From assembly GCA_022565665.1 (NCBI GenBank), contig JAIUMI010000001.1, forward strand, positions 310,001-374,000: a stretch of DNA of 64,000 bases, read 5' to 3'. This document shows, piece by piece, positions 24,140-32,373 of the stretch (positions within the stretch are counted from its first letter, which is position 1; each line of letters begins with the position of its first letter). Origin of the DNA: Glycocaulis sp. Its GTDB lineage: Bacteria; Pseudomonadota; Alphaproteobacteria; Caulobacterales; Maricaulaceae. The notes beneath the pieces were generated by a model. The model worked only from the letters and a program-made list of their open reading frames with translations, did not search any database and had not been told where the DNA came from. The translations under genes were made by a program, and so were the position numbers.

Positions 24140-25749
24140 TGCCTGTGCTTACATCCCGCCTCAACGCCTCAAGCGACGAATTTCGCGCCAATGCGGACAA
24201 GATGGCCGAGCGGCTCGCCGAGGTGCGTGGCCTTGAAGAAAAGGTGCGCGCCAATTCAGAGCGCAAGCGGGCAGATTTTGAAAAGCGCGGCCAGCTATTG
24301 CCCCGTGAACGTGTGGCGCGGCTGCTCGACCGCGATGCGCCCTTTATCGAGCTGTCGCCTCTGGCGGGCCTGAAAATGCACGATGATGACGGGGACAAGG
24401 GCGCCTCTGGCGGCGGCTCCGTTGTCGGTATCGGGCAGGTCTGCGGCAAGCGCGTCATAATCGGGGCGAGCGACAGCGCCATCAAGGGCGGTACGGTCGC
24501 ACCGATGGGCCTGAAAAAGGCTCTGCGCGCGCAGGAAATCGCGTTTGAGAACAAGCTGCCCATGATCCATCTGGTGGAATCAGGCGGCGCGAACCTGCTC
24601 TACCAGGCCGAGATTTTCGTCGATGGCGGGCGCAGCTTTGCCAATCAGGCGCGGCTTTCGGCGGCTGGTATCCCGCAGATCGCTGTCGTGCATGGCTCCT
24701 CCACGGCGGGCGGGGCCTATCTGCCGGGCCTGTCCGACTATGTGGTGCTGGTGAAGGACCGCTCGAAAATCTTCCTCGCCGGACCACCGCTGGTGAAGGC
24801 CGCGATTGGCGAGGACGCCGATGATGAAAGCCTTGGCGGGGCAAAGCTCCACGGCGAGGTGACAGGCCTTGGCGAATACGTCGCCGAGAACGATGCGCAG
24901 GCCATCGCCTATGCCCGCGAGATCATGGACAAGCTGAACTGGGACGCGGCCACGCCGCCGGGGCAAGGCGAACCGCCGAAATTTGCCAGCGAGGAATTGC
25001 TGGGCGTCGTGCCCGCCGATGAGCGCACGCCTTATGATGTGAAAGAGGTGATCGCGCGCATCGTCGATGGGTCGGACTTCCTGGAGTTCAAGGCGCGCTA
25101 TGGCGCGGAGACGGTGTGCGGCCATGCCCGCATTGGCGGGCATCTGGTGGGGATTCTGGGCAATAACGGTCCGATCCAGCCCGAAGGCTCGATGAAGGCA
25201 GGGCAGTTCATCCAGCTCTGCGATCAGTCCGGCACGCCGCTCATCTTCCTGCAGAACACCACCGGCTACATGGTTGGCTCGAAGGCCGAGGCTGACGGTG
25301 CGATCAAGCATGGCTCGAAAATGATCCAGGCTGTTGCCAATGCGCGCATCGCCAAGATCACCATCGTGCTCGGCGGCTCTTATGGCGCGGGCAATTACGG
25401 CATGTGCGGGCGCGGCTTTGATCCGCGCTTCATCTTTGCCTGGCCGACCGCCCGCACCGCCGTGATGGGCGGGGCGCAGGCCGCCAAGGTGATGGAGATC
25501 ATCACCCGCGCCAAGAATGAGCGCGCCGGCCAGCCGACCGATGAAGATGGCCTCAAAGCCATGAGTGACATGATCCGCACCGGGCTGGAGGACCAGTCCT
25601 ATGCCCTCTTCGGCACAGCGCGGCTGTGGGATGATGGCATTATCGACCCGCGCGACACCCGCGCCATCCTTACCGAGACCCTGAATATCTGTGCGGAGGC
25701 CGATGCCCGCACGCTCCACCCCAACACGTTTGGCGTGGCCCGCTTCTAG
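24139..25749 (+). CDS. Acyl-CoA carboxylase carboxyltransferase subunit (geranyl-CoA carboxylase beta-like)
   Basis: The 536-residue carboxyltransferase has the two crotonase-fold halves of biotin carboxylases. The oxyanion-hole glycines are in GSSTAGGAYLPGLSD and GSYGAGNYGMCGRGFDPRF, and the CoA-binding FLAGPPLVKAA is present. It forms the beta part of an alpha6beta6 carboxylase with the biotin subunit at 27724. It differs from methylcrotonyl-CoA carboxylase by having a short FVDGGRSFANQARLS segment where MCC has the longer DREHFGR insert. This favours a bulkier substrate such as geranyl-CoA (AtuC). Substrate preference is inferred from this segment and the gene order. Confidence 0.83.
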   Translation: MPVLTSRLNASSDEFRANADKMAERLAEVRGLEEKVRANSERKRADFEKRGQLLPRERVARLLDRDAPFIELSPLAGLKMHDDDGDKGASGGGSVVGIGQVCGKRVIIGASDSAIKGGTVAPMGLKKALRAQEIAFENKLPMIHLVESGGANLLYQAEIFVDGGRSFANQARLSAAGIPQIAVVHGSSTAGGAYLPGLSDYVVLVKDRSKIFLAGPPLVKAAIGEDADDESLGGAKLHGEVTGLGEYVAENDAQAIAYAREIMDKLNWDAATPPGQGEPPKFASEELLGVVPADERTPYDVKEVIARIVDGSDFLEFKARYGAETVCGHARIGGHLVGILGNNGPIQPEGSMKAGQFIQLCDQSGTPLIFLQNTTGYMVGSKAEADGAIKHGSKMIQAVANARIAKITIVLGGSYGAGNYGMCGRGFDPRFIFAWPTARTAVMGGAQAAKVMEIITRAKNERAGQPTDEDGLKAMSDMIRTGLEDQSYALFGTARLWDDGIIDPRDTRAILTETLNICAEADARTLHPNTFGVARF

Positions 25750-25769
25750 ACCGCTGAAGGAACGCTCCC

Positions 25770-26927
25770 ATGCAGTTCACCACCGAACACAACCAGCTTC
25801 GCGACACGATTGCCAAATTCGTCGCGACCGAGATCAACCCGTATGTCGAGGAGTGGGAAAAGGCGGAAGAGTTTCCCTCCCACGAGCTTTTCAAGAAGAT
25901 GGGTGATCTGGGCCTTCTGGGCCTGCGCTGGCCGGAGAAGTTCGGCGGGGCGGGGCTCGATTTCTCCTACGCACTGGTGCTCGCCGAGGAGCTGGGCCTT
26001 GTGAACTGTGGCGGCGTGCCGATGGCCATTGGCGTACAGACCGACATGGCGACCCCGGCGTTGGCAAATTTCGGTTCTGACGAGCTGCGCGCGGAATTTC
26101 TCGCGCCCGCCATTTCCGGCGATGCGGTGGTCTGCCTTGGCGTGTCCGAACCGGGCGGCGGGTCTGATGTGGCGGCGCTGAAAACCACAGCCAAATCCGA
26201 CGGCGATGACTACGTCATCACCGGCACCAAGATGTGGATCACCAATGGCATGAAGGCGGACTGGTGCTGCCTGCTCGCCAACACGTCGGACGGGCCTGCG
26301 CACGGCAACAAATCCCTCATCATCGTGCCGATGAATTCCAAGGGGATCACCCGCCAGAAAATCCACAAGATCGGCATGCACTGCTCAGACACCGCCCAGC
26401 TCTTCTTCGACGAGGTGCGGGTGCCCAAACGCAACCGGATCGGCGATGAGGGCGCAGGCTTCCTCTACCAGATGCTGCAATTCCAGGAGGAGCGCCTGTT
26501 CGGCGCGGCCTCCTCGCTCAAAAGCCTCGACCGGGCGATTGATCTGACCATCGAATACACGCGCGATCGCAAGGCGTTCGGCCATTCGGTGCTGGACAAT
26601 CAGGTGGTCCATTTCCGCCTCGCCGAGCTGCGCACCGAGGTGGAGGCGCTGCGCGCGCTGACCTACCGGGCCATCGACGAGTTCATGGCGGGACGGGATG
26701 TGACGCGCCTTGCTTCCATGGCGAAGCTGAAATGCGGGCGGCTGACGCGCGAGGTGGCCGATAGCTGCCTGCAATACTGGGGCGGCATGGGCTACACGTC
26801 CGACAACCCCATCGCCCGCTCCTTCCGCGACGGCCGCCTGATCTCAATCGGTGGCGGCACCGACGAGATCATGCTGGGCATTATCTGCAAGCTGGAAGGC
26901 ACCCTGCCCAGGCGCCGGAAAGACTGA
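25770..26927 (+). CDS. Acyl-CoA dehydrogenase (citronellyl-CoA/isovaleryl-CoA type, AtuD-like)
   Basis: The 385-residue flavoprotein is a complete acyl-CoA dehydrogenase: N-terminal helices, FAD-binding GVSEPGGGSDVAALKT and MWITNG, and a C-terminal helical domain. At the position of the usual catalytic Glu (YEGT) it has GGGT. A Glu in FQEERLFG (residues 240-241) sits where isovaleryl-CoA dehydrogenase carries its base. That points to a branched-chain substrate, as does GGVPMAIGVQTDMATPAL, which I recall from citronellyl-CoA dehydrogenase. It introduces the double bond before carboxylation. Its stop overlaps the next start by one base. Confidence 0.88.
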   Translation: MQFTTEHNQLRDTIAKFVATEINPYVEEWEKAEEFPSHELFKKMGDLGLLGLRWPEKFGGAGLDFSYALVLAEELGLVNCGGVPMAIGVQTDMATPALANFGSDELRAEFLAPAISGDAVVCLGVSEPGGGSDVAALKTTAKSDGDDYVITGTKMWITNGMKADWCCLLANTSDGPAHGNKSLIIVPMNSKGITRQKIHKIGMHCSDTAQLFFDEVRVPKRNRIGDEGAGFLYQMLQFQEERLFGAASSLKSLDRAIDLTIEYTRDRKAFGHSVLDNQVVHFRLAELRTEVEALRALTYRAIDEFMAGRDVTRLASMAKLKCGRLTREVADSCLQYWGGMGYTSDNPIARSFRDGRLISIGGGTDEIMLGIICKLEGTLPRRRKD

Positions 26928-27727
26928 TGAGCGCGCCCCAGACCCTTCTCATCGAAACCCGCGACGGCGTGCGTCATGTGACGCTGAACCGGCCGAAAAC
27001 CCGCAATGCCATGTCGATTGCCATGGTGGACGAGCTGCTGGCTGCGCTGAAAAGCGCTGAAGATGACGGCGTACGCGCCATAGTGCTGACAGGTGCGGGC
27101 GGGCATTTCTGCTCGGGCGGTGATGTGAAGGATATGGGCGCGGCCTATGTCGGTCCCGGCCCCGATGGCGAAGATCCGGCAGCGAAGGTCAACGCCCAGT
27201 TCGGCCATTTGTGCAAAGCCTATGCGGAGACCGGCCTGCCGGTGATCGTCGTGCTGGAAGGCGCGGTGCTGGGCGGCGGATTTGGTCTGGCCTGCGTTGC
27301 CGATGTGGCGCTGGCGCGCGAGACGGCTCTGTTCCGCCTGCCCGAGACCGGGCTTGGCCTTGTCCCGGCGCAGATCGCGCCGTTTCTGGTCGAACGGCTT
27401 GGCTATTCCGAAGCGCGCCGTCTGGCCGTGACGGGCGGGAAGATAGACGCGCTGGGCGCGCTGCGCCTTCGCCTCGTGCATGGCGTGCATGAGGGCGAGG
27501 ACGCGATGAATGCCGCGCTTGAGGCTGTTCTGGCTGACATCCGCAAAGGCGCGCCGAATGCGATTGCTCAGACCAAGCGCCTGATGCGCCGTGCGCGCCT
27601 GGCTGATGCCGGTTCGCTGATTGATGATGCGGCGAAGGTCTTTGCCGCCGCTGTGCGCAGCGAGGAGGGGGCGGAAGGGCTGTCTGCCTTCATCGAGAAA
27701 CGCCCGGCCAGATGGGTGCAGGGATGA
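26927..27727 (+). CDS. Enoyl-CoA hydratase (AtuE-like)
   Basis: The 266-residue crotonase-fold enzyme has the two oxyanion-hole motifs, GGHFCSGGDVKDM near residue 62 and VLGGGFGLACVADV near 110. It also has the catalytic-region segment LPETGLGLVPAQIAPFLVERLG near 140, which carries one of the two expected glutamates. The other position is not clearly Glu, so an unusual hydration mechanism is possible. In the terpene pathway this step hydrates isohexenylglutaconyl-CoA. Its 3' end overlaps the alpha carboxylase gene by 4 bases. Confidence 0.85.
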   Translation: MSAPQTLLIETRDGVRHVTLNRPKTRNAMSIAMVDELLAALKSAEDDGVRAIVLTGAGGHFCSGGDVKDMGAAYVGPGPDGEDPAAKVNAQFGHLCKAYAETGLPVIVVLEGAVLGGGFGLACVADVALARETALFRLPETGLGLVPAQIAPFLVERLGYSEARRLAVTGGKIDALGALRLRLVHGVHEGEDAMNAALEAVLADIRKGAPNAIAQTKRLMRRARLADAGSLIDDAAKVFAAAVRSEEGAEGLSAFIEKRPARWVQG

Positions 27728-29694
27728 GCGCTTACCGCACCATCAAGTCCGTTCTGGTGGCCAATCGCGGCGAGATTGCCGTGCGGGTCTTACGCTATGC
27801 GAAAAGCCGCAATATCCGCGCCATCGCCGTCTATTCCGATGCCGATGCAGAGGCGATGCATGTGCGCGAAGCGGATATGGCCGTGCATATCGGTCCGGCA
27901 GCGGCATCGGCAAGCTATCTCAATATCGAGGCGATCATTGCGGCAGCCAAGGCGACCGGCGCGGACGCCATCCATCCGGGCTATGGCTTCCTGTCGGAGA
28001 ATGCCGCGTTCGCGCGGGCTTGTGCGGCCGAAGGCATCATCTTCATCGGTCCGCCGGCCGACGCCATCGAGGCGATGGGCGACAAGGCGCGCGCCAAGGC
28101 GCTGCTGGCGGCTTCCGGCATTTCCATGGTGCCCGGCTGGCAGGGCGAGGATCAGTCTGACGCCAATCTGGCCAAGCAGGCTGATGCTATCGGCTATCCG
28201 CTGCTGATCAAGGCCGTCGCGGGCGGGGGCGGGCGCGGTATGCGCGCGGTGAACTCCAGCAAAGAGTTTGCAGAGGCTCTGAAATCGGCGCGGCGCGAGG
28301 CCAAATCCTCCTTTGGCGATGATGCGGTGCTGCTGGAAAAGCTGATCCACCCTGCCCGCCATGTTGAGGTGCAGGTGTTCGCCGACAGCCATGGCAACAC
28401 CATCCATATCGGCGAGCGCGATTGCTCGGCCCAGCGCCGCCGCCAGAAGGTGGTCGAGGAAGCCCCGTCGCCTGCCGTCAACGAGACACTGCGTGCCGCC
28501 ATGGGCGCAGAAGCTGTGCGGGTGGCGCAGGCCGTGGGCTATGTCGGCGCGGGCACGGTGGAATTCCTGCTGGATGCAGACGGGAAGTTCTACTTCCTTG
28601 AAATGAACACCCGCCTGCAGGTGGAGCATCCTGTAACCGAAGAGGTCTACGGGATGGACCTTGTGGAATGGCAGTTCGTGGTGGCCGCAGGCGGCATGCT
28701 GCCGGCCACGCAGGAGCAGATCGAGCCTGAAGGCCATTCGATTGAAGTGCGCCTCTACGCCGAAGACCCCTTGGACGGGTTCAAGCCGCAATCGGGCGAA
28801 ATCATCCATTTCGAGCCGGACGATGCCGCGCGCGAAGTGCGTATTGATACCGGGTTTGAAACCGGCGATGTGGTCAGCACGGCCTATGACGCGATGGTGG
28901 CCAAGATCATAGCCTTCGCACTCAATCGCGATGAGGCCATCGACCGGCTGATCGCCGGGCTCTCCAAGGCCCCCATGCTGGGCGTGAAAACCAATCGCGA
29001 TTTCCTGATCAGGCTGCTGGATAGCGAAGCCTTCCGCACCGGCGCGGTAACCATTTCTGATCTGGACGACTGGGCGGCGTCTGCAAGCGGCCCGTTCGCG
29101 GCGGAACCCGTCCTCGGCGAAGGAATAGCGGTGGCGGCAGCACTGCTCGCCGCCCCGGATGAGGGTGCGGTACGTGGCGGATCGGTGAAGCGCTTTACCT
29201 TGCCGCTAGAGGCTGATGGCGAAGCGACGGACGTCTTCGTGGAGCAGGATGGCGCGCATGCCGTGACGGTGAACGTCGGCAACATCCGCCATTCGATCAC
29301 CCTCCTCGCAGAAGACGCGCCCCTTTTGCGCTACCGTCTCGACGGTGTGGACCGGCAGGCCTGTGTGGCCGAAGGCGCAGACGGCACGCTCCACATTGCA
29401 TTGGAGCGCCGCATCGTTGCGGTGCGTGAACCCTCCGCCTTCTCCGACGGCGATGCCGCTGACCCCGCCCGCATCATCGCGCCGGTCTCCGGCGCGCTGG
29501 TGGCGGTGAACGTCAAACCCGGCGATGCGGTGAAGGCGGGCGATGTGCTTGCCCTCATGGAAGCGATGAAAATGGAAATGCGCCTCACCGCCGCTGCCGA
29601 TGGCGTCGTGAAGGCGGTGCACGCCGCTGCGGGCCAGCAGGCCGCAGGCGGCACGCTTCTGATTGAACTGGAACTGGAAGGATCAAAGCCATGA
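27724..29694 (+). CDS. Biotin carboxylase / biotin carrier subunit (geranyl- or methylcrotonyl-CoA carboxylase alpha)
   Basis: The 656-residue protein has a complete biotin carboxylase domain (1-450: VLVANRGEIAVRVLR, HPGYGFLSENAAFARAC, the ATP-grasp glycine loop AGGGGRGMR, and EMNTRLQVEHPVTE). A middle BT-type domain follows, then a C-terminal biotin carrier with LMEAMKMEMRL, biotinylated Lys about residue 616. It carboxylates biotin with ATP and bicarbonate and passes it to the beta subunit at 24139. The ATG at 27724 overlaps the hydratase stop. The length fits MCC/GCC alpha chains. Confidence 0.92.
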   Translation: MSAYRTIKSVLVANRGEIAVRVLRYAKSRNIRAIAVYSDADAEAMHVREADMAVHIGPAAASASYLNIEAIIAAAKATGADAIHPGYGFLSENAAFARACAAEGIIFIGPPADAIEAMGDKARAKALLAASGISMVPGWQGEDQSDANLAKQADAIGYPLLIKAVAGGGGRGMRAVNSSKEFAEALKSARREAKSSFGDDAVLLEKLIHPARHVEVQVFADSHGNTIHIGERDCSAQRRRQKVVEEAPSPAVNETLRAAMGAEAVRVAQAVGYVGAGTVEFLLDADGKFYFLEMNTRLQVEHPVTEEVYGMDLVEWQFVVAAGGMLPATQEQIEPEGHSIEVRLYAEDPLDGFKPQSGEIIHFEPDDAAREVRIDTGFETGDVVSTAYDAMVAKIIAFALNRDEAIDRLIAGLSKAPMLGVKTNRDFLIRLLDSEAFRTGAVTISDLDDWAASASGPFAAEPVLGEGIAVAAALLAAPDEGAVRGGSVKRFTLPLEADGEATDVFVEQDGAHAVTVNVGNIRHSITLLAEDAPLLRYRLDGVDRQACVAEGADGTLHIALERRIVAVREPSAFSDGDAADPARIIAPVSGALVAVNVKPGDAVKAGDVLALMEAMKMEMRLTAAADGVVKAVHAAAGQQAAGGTLLIELELEGSKP

Positions 29695-30578
29695 GCAAGG
29701 CCGTCATCACCTGCGCGATCAATGGCGTGCTGACCAATCCCAAACAGCATCCCGTGCCCGTCACGCCTGCTGAAATGGCGAAAAGCGCGCGCGAGGCCTA
29801 CGATGCGGGCGCGGCCGTCATGCACGTTCATTTCCGCATGCAGGAAGACGGGATGGGCGGGTTTCCAAGCTGGGATCCGGACCTGGCGCTGGAAATGTGC
29901 GACGCGATCCGCGTTGCCTGCCCCGGCGTGATCATCAACCAGACAACCGGCATTGTCGGCCCGGATGTGTCCGGGCCGGTAGCCTGCATCCGCAAGGTGA
30001 AGCCGGAAATCGCCGCGTGCAATGCGGGCTCGCTGAACTATCTCAAGATCAGAAGCGACGGGTCGTGGGCCTGGCCGCCCATGATGTTCGACAATCCGGT
30101 GGAGAAGATCCAGACCATGATCGACGCCATGGCCGAGACCGGCGCGCATCCGGAGTTCGAGTGCTTTGATGTCGGCATTGTCCGCTCGGTCAACATGTAT
30201 ATCGAGAACGGGATGGCCCCCTCGTCCCACTATAATTTCGTGATGGGCGTGGCGTCCGGCATGCCGTGCGATGCGCGGCTGCTGGAGTTGCTGACCGAGT
30301 ACAAGCGCGAAGGTGATCCCTGGCAGACCACGCTGATCGGGCGCGCAGAAATCTGGCCGGTTCACCAGCGTGCCGCCGAACTGGGGGGTATGCTGCGCAC
30401 CGGTCTTGAGGATACTTTCTATCTGCCTGACGGGACACGTGCTTCAGGTAACGGAGCGCTGATCGAGGCACTTGTGCAATGTGCGCGTAATGCGGGCCGG
30501 GAGATCGCTTCTCCGTCAGAAGCCCGCGCGCTGATGAAGCTCGGGGAGAATGCTGATGGTAGCCGCCACCGCCGCTGA
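29691..30578 (+). CDS. BKACE family protein (DUF849, 3-keto-5-aminohexanoate cleavage enzyme family)
   Basis: The 295-residue TIM-barrel protein has the zinc-binding HVH pair (His45/His47 in AVMHVHFR), INQTTG and NAGSLNYL in mid-barrel, and the C-terminal VHQRAAELGGMLRTGLEDTFYLP. These enzymes cleave beta-keto acids with acetyl-CoA to give acetoacetate and a new acyl-CoA. The characterised Kce has a Glu (from memory Glu14) in a TGAET motif; here that motif is NGVLT, with Leu, which argues against an amino-containing substrate. It occupies the place where an HMG-CoA lyase would be expected. It overlaps both neighbours. Confidence 0.85.
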   Translation: MSKAVITCAINGVLTNPKQHPVPVTPAEMAKSAREAYDAGAAVMHVHFRMQEDGMGGFPSWDPDLALEMCDAIRVACPGVIINQTTGIVGPDVSGPVACIRKVKPEIAACNAGSLNYLKIRSDGSWAWPPMMFDNPVEKIQTMIDAMAETGAHPEFECFDVGIVRSVNMYIENGMAPSSHYNFVMGVASGMPCDARLLELLTEYKREGDPWQTTLIGRAEIWPVHQRAAELGGMLRTGLEDTFYLPDGTRASGNGALIEALVQCARNAGREIASPSEARALMKLGENADGSRHRR

Positions 30579-32373
30579 TCTGCCGCGTCTGGCCGGAGGC
30601 AAACGCTTTCCGTCCACACCGGCCCGCCTGATCGATAATGGCGAGACGAAGCCGGCCGCGCCGGCCTATGTCTTCCATGACGGGTCGGACTGGGTGACAC
30701 GCAGCTGGCGGGAATACGCCGATGAGGCGAGGCAGGCTGGCCGCGCGCTGGTCGCGCTGGGCCTGCAGAAGGACCAGTCGGTGGCGATCCTCGGCTTCAA
30801 CCGGCCCGAATGGACGATAATGGCCAACGCCGCGATGATGGCAGGTGGCCGACCGTCCGGCATTTACTGGACCAGCGCGCCGCCCGAAATCGCCTATATC
30901 CTCCAGCATTCGGAAAGCCCGGTCTATCTCGTGGAGGATACCGAGCAGGCCCGTCAGGCGCTCGAACTCAAGGCCGACTGCCCGAACCTGGCCCATATCG
31001 TCGTCATGCGCGGGGCCGAGGCACCTGAGGGGACGATGAGCTGGGAGGCCTTCATGGCGCTCGGCACCGAGGACCATGAGGACGCGTTGCTGGCCCGGCT
31101 CGACGCGCTGGAAGAGCATGGCATCGCCACACTCATCTACACATCAGGCACCACAGGGCCGCCCAAGGCGGTCATGCTGAGCCATGGCAATATTGCGTGG
31201 AGCGCGTCCGCGCTGATCGAGATGTTCGGCCGCAAGGAAGGGGACCGCTCGCTTTCCTATCTGCCGATTGCCCATATCGCGGAGCAGCAGGCCTCGGTAC
31301 ACAATCACGCCGCCGCTGGCGGCACGCTCTGGTTTGCGCGCTCGATGGAGACGCTGGCCGAGGATCTCAAAGCCTGCCGGCCGACCATCTTTTTCGGTGT
31401 GCCACGCGTGTGGGAGAAGATGGCCGAGACCATTCAGGGCCGCCTCGCCGAAGCGACCGGACCCAAGGCCAAGCTCGCAGGCTGGGCGATGGAGACCGCA
31501 CGGGCGGTCAATCTTGCCGCGATCGACAACAGCTCAGTCTCGCCGCTCCTGAAAGTTCAAAAAGCGATTGCCGACAAGCTTGTCCTCTCCAAGGTGAAGG
31601 ACGCGTTGGGGCTGGATAAATCGCGCATGCTGATCTCCGGCGCGGCGCCTATCTCGCCGGAGGTCCTGCGCTTCTTTGCAGGGCTCGATCTCGTGATCTA
31701 TGAGGGCTATGGCCAGTCGGAAACCTCAGCGCCCTCCAGCTTCAACGGCCCTGGCGCAGCGCGCCTTGGCTCGGTCGGCAAGCTGGTGCCGGGCATGCAG
31801 TGCCGTGTCACCGAAGAGGGCGAGCTTCTGGTCAAGGGCCCGAACATCTTCAAGGGCTATATGAAGAATAACGACGCCACCGCCGACAGCTTCACTGCCG
31901 ATGGGTGGATGCGCACCGGCGATGTGGTCAATATCGATGATGACGGCTTCATCTTCATCACGGGCCGGATCAAGGACATCATCATCACGGCAGGCGGCAA
32001 GAACATCACGCCGGCCAATCTCGAAACCGATCTGATGAATATCCCGCTGATCGAACACGCGGTCGTGGTGGGTGACGCCAAGCCATACCTCGCGGCCCTC
32101 CTCACCCTTAGCGCGGACGGGCTTGCCGCCTTTGCCAAAAAGCATGGCCTTGAGGGCGATATCCGCAATCACCCCAAAGTTCTGGAGGCCATTCAGGCGG
32201 GCGTCGATGACCTCAATACCCGCCATGCGCGCGTGGAGAATATCCGCAAGTTTGCCATCCTGCCCGGCGCACTGAGTGTGGAGGGCGGCGAGCTGACACC
32301 GACCATGAAGGTGAAGCGCAAGGTGGTGATTGAGCGCCACAAGGAGACGGTTGAAAGCCTCTATGCCAAGTAG
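30556..32373 (+). CDS. Long-chain type acyl-CoA synthetase (AMP-binding)
   Basis: The 605-residue adenylate-forming enzyme has the P-loop TLIYTSGTTGPPKAVMLSH near residue 194. Further motifs are LPIAHIAEQ, the aromatic segment GYGQSETSAPSS, and the C-terminal hinge GWMRTGDVVNIDDDGFIFITGRIKDIIITAGGKN. It activates a carboxylic acid to its CoA thioester, the entry step for the enzymes encoded upstream, as AtuH does in the terpene pathway. I preferred the ATG at 30556 over 30550 because GGGGAG is then 7 bases away. The start overlaps the BKACE gene by 23 bases. Confidence 0.9.
   Translation: MVAATAADLPRLAGGKRFPSTPARLIDNGETKPAAPAYVFHDGSDWVTRSWREYADEARQAGRALVALGLQKDQSVAILGFNRPEWTIMANAAMMAGGRPSGIYWTSAPPEIAYILQHSESPVYLVEDTEQARQALELKADCPNLAHIVVMRGAEAPEGTMSWEAFMALGTEDHEDALLARLDALEEHGIATLIYTSGTTGPPKAVMLSHGNIAWSASALIEMFGRKEGDRSLSYLPIAHIAEQQASVHNHAAAGGTLWFARSMETLAEDLKACRPTIFFGVPRVWEKMAETIQGRLAEATGPKAKLAGWAMETARAVNLAAIDNSSVSPLLKVQKAIADKLVLSKVKDALGLDKSRMLISGAAPISPEVLRFFAGLDLVIYEGYGQSETSAPSSFNGPGAARLGSVGKLVPGMQCRVTEEGELLVKGPNIFKGYMKNNDATADSFTADGWMRTGDVVNIDDDGFIFITGRIKDIIITAGGKNITPANLETDLMNIPLIEHAVVVGDAKPYLAALLTLSADGLAAFAKKHGLEGDIRNHPKVLEAIQAGVDDLNTRHARVENIRKFAILPGALSVEGGELTPTMKVKRKVVIERHKETVESLYAK

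Noticed and set aside
24580-25719. 379-codon open frame antisense to the carboxylase beta gene
   Set aside because: It lies fully within a conserved gene on the other strand and shows no protein family pattern.
22715-30578. Plain leucine (liu) degradation operon
   Set aside because: The gene set overlaps, but there is no HMG-CoA lyase, the carboxylase beta lacks the MCC-type segment, and a BKACE, CoA ligase and monooxygenase are present. I keep it only as an alternative explanation.
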